From assembly GCA_027482185.1 (NCBI GenBank), contig JAIXWF010000015.1:522333-586332 (forward strand): a stretch of DNA of 64,000 nt, given 5' to 3'. Below, piece by piece: positions 60,870-64,000 of the stretch. Source of the DNA: Opitutaceae bacterium. GTDB lineage: Bacteria > Verrucomicrobiota > Verrucomicrobiia > Opitutales > Opitutaceae. Each line of letters starts with the position of its first letter. The first letter of the stretch is position 1. Under the pieces are notes generated by a model. It saw only the letters and a program-made list of their open reading frames with translations. It was not told where the DNA came from and did not search any database. The translations under genes and the position numbers were made by a program.

Positions 60870-62282
60870 TCAACGGTCCGTCCACACCGTCTGCGCCTGC
60901 CGCCCCGTCGCCGGCCACCAGGCGGCGATCTTGCCGGCGAGGCGCGCGACGACCTCGGGGTTTTGCGCGGCGAGGTTGCGGTCCTCGGTCGGGTCCGCGA
61001 GCAGGTCGAAGAGCTGCGGGCGTTTCTCGTCGCGCGGATTGGCGCTGGCGTAACGCGGGCTCACGACGCCGTCGTAGGTCAGGAGCAGTTTCCATTTCCC
61101 TTCGATCACCCAGCGGTGCACGAGGCTCTCGGCGGGCCGGTCGATGTCGGCGACGTCGTGGGCGAAGGTCTCGCCGAAGACGGTGTCGCGCGGCGTCGGC
61201 CGCCCGTCCTTGAGCAACGGCAGCAAATTGATCCCGGGCAAATTGGCCGGCGCGGCGACGCCGGCGGCCGCGAGGGCCGTGGGCAGAATGTCGATGCTGG
61301 AGCAGAGTTGTTCGCCGCGGGCGCCGGGCCGGATCGTGCCGGGCCAGCTGAAGAGAATGGGCTGGCGGACGCCGCCTTCGTTGGCGGTCTGTTTGGAGCG
61401 CGGGGCGAAACCGGGGGCGTTGGGCTGCTGGATCCAGCCGTTGTCGCCGACGTAGACGACGAGGGTGTTGCGCGTCAGGCCCTTGGTCTCGAGGCGATCG
61501 AAGAGTTGGCCGCAGGTTTCGTCGAACCACTCGACCATCGCGTAGTACCGCGCGACGTGGTCGGAGGCGATGCCCTTGGCCTTGTACTTCTGGAACAGCC
61601 GGTCCGGCGGCGTGTGCGGCGTGTGCGGCAGGAACGGCGCGTACCACACGAAGAACGGCTTCTTTTCCGCCGTCGCCTGGTCGATGAAATCGAAAATCGG
61701 CGCCATGCCTTCGCGGCCGATCTTGAGGCCGTCGTCGCCGTGGCGGCCGCCGGGCAACGGAAACCCGCGCGTCATGCCGTGCGTGAAACCGCCGCGCGCG
61801 TAGCCGCCTTCCCACCACTTGCCGGACTGGTGGCTGAGGTAGCCGGCCGAGCCGAGGAGCTGCGCGACCTTCGGCACGCGGTCGAGCTGCGCGATGAGTT
61901 TCTCGCGGAGCTCCTTGTAGGCGGCGGGCTCGCCGGCCTGCTTCGCGGCTTTGGCGGCCTTGGCCGCGGGGCCCGTCATCTCGGGCAGAAAGGTCGGATC
62001 GTTGCCGCTGATCTTGTGCTGGTGCGAATAGAGTCCGGTGGCGAAGGTCGCCAGCGCCGGCCGGCACAGCGCCGTCGGCACATAGCCGCGGGCGAAGAGC
62101 GCGCTGCGCGCGGCGAATTTGTCGAGGTGCGGCGTCTCGATCTGCTTGTGCCCCATGAAACCGTAGTCGGTCCACGCGTGGTCGTCGGAGATGATGAAGA
62201 CGATGTTGGGCGGCGGTTCGGCCGCGGCGACGGCGACGGCGGCGAAGAAACCAAGGCAACGGAGCAAACGGGGGAGGAGCAT
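60870..62282 (-). CDS. sulfatase-family protein with non-standard CRPAL motif, copy 3
   Basis: A 470-residue protein with a signal peptide (1-21). ISDDHAWTDYGFMG is the metal loop. The catalytic loop reads ALCRPALATFATG (Cys73), so Pro is kept but the Arg of C-x-P-x-R is replaced by Leu, while an Arg follows the Cys. YVGDNGWIQQPN is the second metal site. This sub-type occurs in Planctomycetes and Verrucomicrobia; whether the Cys is converted to formylglycine is not known. It is 83 bp before copy 2 and 70 bp after copy 4. Confidence 0.85.
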   Translation of the reverse strand: MLLPRLLRCLGFFAAVAVAAAEPPPNIVFIISDDHAWTDYGFMGHKQIETPHLDKFAARSALFARGYVPTALCRPALATFATGLYSHQHKISGNDPTFLPEMTGPAAKAAKAAKQAGEPAAYKELREKLIAQLDRVPKVAQLLGSAGYLSHQSGKWWEGGYARGGFTHGMTRGFPLPGGRHGDDGLKIGREGMAPIFDFIDQATAEKKPFFVWYAPFLPHTPHTPPDRLFQKYKAKGIASDHVARYYAMVEWFDETCGQLFDRLETKGLTRNTLVVYVGDNGWIQQPNAPGFAPRSKQTANEGGVRQPILFSWPGTIRPGARGEQLCSSIDILPTALAAAGVAAPANLPGINLLPLLKDGRPTPRDTVFGETFAHDVADIDRPAESLVHRWVIEGKWKLLLTYDGVVSPRYASANPRDEKRPQLFDLLADPTEDRNLAAQNPEVVARLAGKIAAWWPATGRQAQTVWTDR

Positions 62283-62352
62283 CACGGGGGCGGGGTTGGC
62301 AGGACGGAAAAGGAAAAACGCGGGCGCGCAAAGCCGGAACGGCCGGCGGCGC

Positions 62353-63735
62353 TCAATCGCCGCGCGCCGCGCGTTGCAGCGGGAACTCCGGGGAATCGGT
62401 GCGGGCGGTCGCGAGCAGTTGCCCCAATTCGGCAACGAGATCGGGCCGGTCGGCGGCACGGTTCTTCGTTTCGCCCAAGTCTTCGCCGAGGTGGTAGAGC
62501 TCGAGCGGCTTGCCGGCCGCGGGCCGGTACGCCTTCCAGTCGCCGCGGCGGACCGCCTGCTGCGGCGCGGCCTCCCAGTAGAAATGATCCCGCCGCGCCT
62601 GCTCCGCCGGCCGGCCCGCGAGCGTCGGCACCAGGGAAACGCCGTCGAGGCCCGCCGGCACCGGCGCGCCCGCCAACGCGGCCAAGGTCGGCAGCATATC
62701 GCTGAAATCGGAAACGAGCGCCGTCTCCGTGCCGCGCGCGATGCGCCCCGGCCAACGCGCGATCAACGGCACGCGGATCCCGCCCTCGTAGAGCGTGAAC
62801 TTGAGGCCGCGCAACGGGCCGTTGCTGTCGAAGAATTCCGGATCCTGGCCGCCGGCCGTGATCGGGCCGTTGTCGCTGCTGAACATCACGAGCGTGTTTT
62901 CCGCCAGGCCGAGTTCTTCGAGCAAATCGAGGATGCGGCCGACGTCGCGGTCGAGCCGCGTGATCATCGCCGCGCGCACGGCGCGGGGCCGGGCCTGCGG
63001 CGCGTAGGTCTTGGCGCCGGGAAACGGCTTCGGCTCGGGCCAGCGGTCGCGGTACTCGGCCAGCGAGTCGTCGGGCACGGCGACCTCGGCATGCGGCGCC
63101 GTGAAGGCGCCGTAGAAGAAAAACGGGCGGTCGCGATGGCGCCGGATGAAGTCGAGCGCCTCCTGCACGAACAGGTCCTGCACATAGACGGCGCGGGCGC
63201 CGTTGCGGTTGGCCGGAATCTCGAAGCGGCGGCCGTCCTTCCAGAGATAATCGGGGTAGTGCGTGTGCGCGTGCGTCTGGTCGAGAAACCCGAAAAACTC
63301 GTCCATGCCCTTGCGCTCCGGCGCCCCCGTACTGCCTTCGAGGCCCAGCGCCCATTTGCCGATGCCGCCGGTGCGGTAACCGGCGCGTTGCAGGATTTCC
63401 GACACCGTCGTGTCTTCGGGCAGGAGCGGCAATTTGCTGTTGGCGCGGATGCGGCCGTGGCCGCCGTGCTTCCCCGTGAAGAGCGCGCAGCGCGAGGGAT
63501 GGCACGACGGCGCCCCGGCGTAGTGCTGGGTGAAACGGAGGCCTTCCTGCGCCATCCGGTCGAGGCGCGGCGTGCGGATCAATTTCTGGCCGTAGCTGCC
63601 GAGGTCGCCGTAGCCGAGATCGTCGGCGAGCAGGTAGATGATGTTCGGCGGCCGCGCCGCCGACGACGCGGACGCAGCCGACCCATTCGGAACCACGGCC
63701 GCGCAGGCGGCGACGAGCAGAAGGAAGAAACGCAT
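62353..63735 (-). CDS. sulfatase (type I, S1 family), copy 4
   Basis: A 460-residue protein with a signal peptide (1-20). LLADDLGYGDLGSYG is the metal loop; Cys78 in PSCHPSRCALFTG is the formylglycine site. GKWALGLEG and FSSDNGPITAGGQDP complete the active site. It is first of the four sulfatases; upstream lies 170 bp of intergenic DNA with an 18-bp palindrome, then a long heptamer array. Confidence 0.9.
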   Translation of the reverse strand: MRFFLLLVAACAAVVPNGSAASASSAARPPNIIYLLADDLGYGDLGSYGQKLIRTPRLDRMAQEGLRFTQHYAGAPSCHPSRCALFTGKHGGHGRIRANSKLPLLPEDTTVSEILQRAGYRTGGIGKWALGLEGSTGAPERKGMDEFFGFLDQTHAHTHYPDYLWKDGRRFEIPANRNGARAVYVQDLFVQEALDFIRRHRDRPFFFYGAFTAPHAEVAVPDDSLAEYRDRWPEPKPFPGAKTYAPQARPRAVRAAMITRLDRDVGRILDLLEELGLAENTLVMFSSDNGPITAGGQDPEFFDSNGPLRGLKFTLYEGGIRVPLIARWPGRIARGTETALVSDFSDMLPTLAALAGAPVPAGLDGVSLVPTLAGRPAEQARRDHFYWEAAPQQAVRRGDWKAYRPAAGKPLELYHLGEDLGETKNRAADRPDLVAELGQLLATARTDSPEFPLQRAARGD

Positions 63736-63812
63736 GGGGTACGAAAACGAGAAGCGGGGCCGCCGCCCGGGGAAGACGGCGCACGCACGAACCGGTAACA
63801 GCGTTGTGGGCC

Positions 63813-63830
63813 CGCCTTCGGCCGAAGGCG
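63813..63830. repeat. perfect 18-bp palindrome upstream of the sulfatase cluster
   Basis: CGCCTTCGGCCGAAGGCG is fully self-complementary and lies about 80-95 bp before the start of sulfatase copy 4. It could be an operator or a short hairpin; a T-run is absent. Confidence 0.5.
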
Positions 63831-63907
63831 AAACCCAAAACGCGAATCCTGAATTTCAAATGCCGCGCGCAAGGATTCCCGTTGCAAAAACGGAATTCCC
63901 CGCGCGC

Positions 63908-64000
63908 GAACTCCGAACTCCGAACTCCGAACTCCGAACTCCGAACTCCGAACTCCGAACTCCGAACTCCGAACTCCGAACTCCGAACTCCGAACTCCGA
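63908..64000 (+). repeat. heptamer array, GAACTCC, at least 13 perfect copies
   Basis: GAACTCC is repeated without a mismatch from 63908 to the end of the window (93 bp, 13.3 units) and continues beyond it. It is the longest and cleanest of the heptamer arrays. Confidence 0.95.

Noticed and set aside
63908..64000. CRISPR array
   Set aside because: The repeat is 7 bp without spacers, and no cas gene is present; it is a simple tandem array.

Overview
The window is GC-rich, tightly packed chromosomal DNA that looks like a member of Verrucomicrobiota, most likely Opitutaceae. Supporting signs are VPDSG/PEP-CTERM sorting tails on four secreted proteins, a PVC-type haem-binding CxxCH dehydrogenase, a cluster of four sulfatases, a PPi-dependent phosphofructokinase, a long TonB-dependent receptor, and CACAGAG/ACAGGATT-type intergenic repeats. 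The assignment is inferred from gene families; no rRNA or tRNA gene was seen.

Layout. 1-9.8 kb: end of a gamma-glutamyltransferase, a 56-residue VPDSG-CTERM protein, a DUF418 membrane protein, the rpmH-rnpA-yidD-yidC block, a YebC regulator, metX-metW, a rhodanese and a secreted beta-propeller with a CTERM tail. 10.2-17.1 kb: prmB, a rhomboid-like zinc-ribbon protein, a TPR protein, fdhD, a radical SAM protein, an HMCES/YedK protein and an LptF/LptG permease. 17.2-25.3 kb (minus): a seven-gene operon for 4-amino-4-deoxy-L-arabinose modification of lipid A, with ArnA split into two genes and an extra GT4 glycosyltransferase. 25.5-31.6 kb: holA, purB, a thioredoxin-like membrane protein, a chemoreceptor and PPi-PFK. 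31.7-34.7 kb: a non-coding repeat element, then a nucleotide pyrophosphatase-like and a dehydroquinate synthase-like gene that resemble part of the ebo cluster.

34.8-42.4 kb is a denitrification island: a Crp/Fnr (DNR-like) regulator, cupin, DUF2249, a His-rich polytopic membrane protein, a MIP18/DUF59 protein, a YwiC-like protein, NirK fused to cytochrome c, a NirV-type FGE-fold protein and an SCO protein. Four FNR/DNR boxes (TTGAY-N4-RTCAA) sit upstream of its transcription units. A second, frameshifted DUF2249 gene lies divergently beside the regulator.

42.4-57.5 kb: a CTERM serine protease, the CxxCH dehydrogenase, a VPDSG protein and a TonB receptor that both have sigma-54-like promoters, a BNR-repeat protein, a VOC protein, a double GNAT, and a Tat-exported NHL/GH43-like pair. 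57.8-63.7 kb: four sulfatases in one direction, probably acting on sulfated polysaccharides.

The most unusual feature is a dispersed set of 7-bp tandem arrays (units such as GCTTAGA, GTTGAAA/CTTTCAA, CTCTCAA, GAACTCC) at eight intergenic sites. Several are arranged as inverted pairs that could fold into long hairpins, and some abut start or stop codons.
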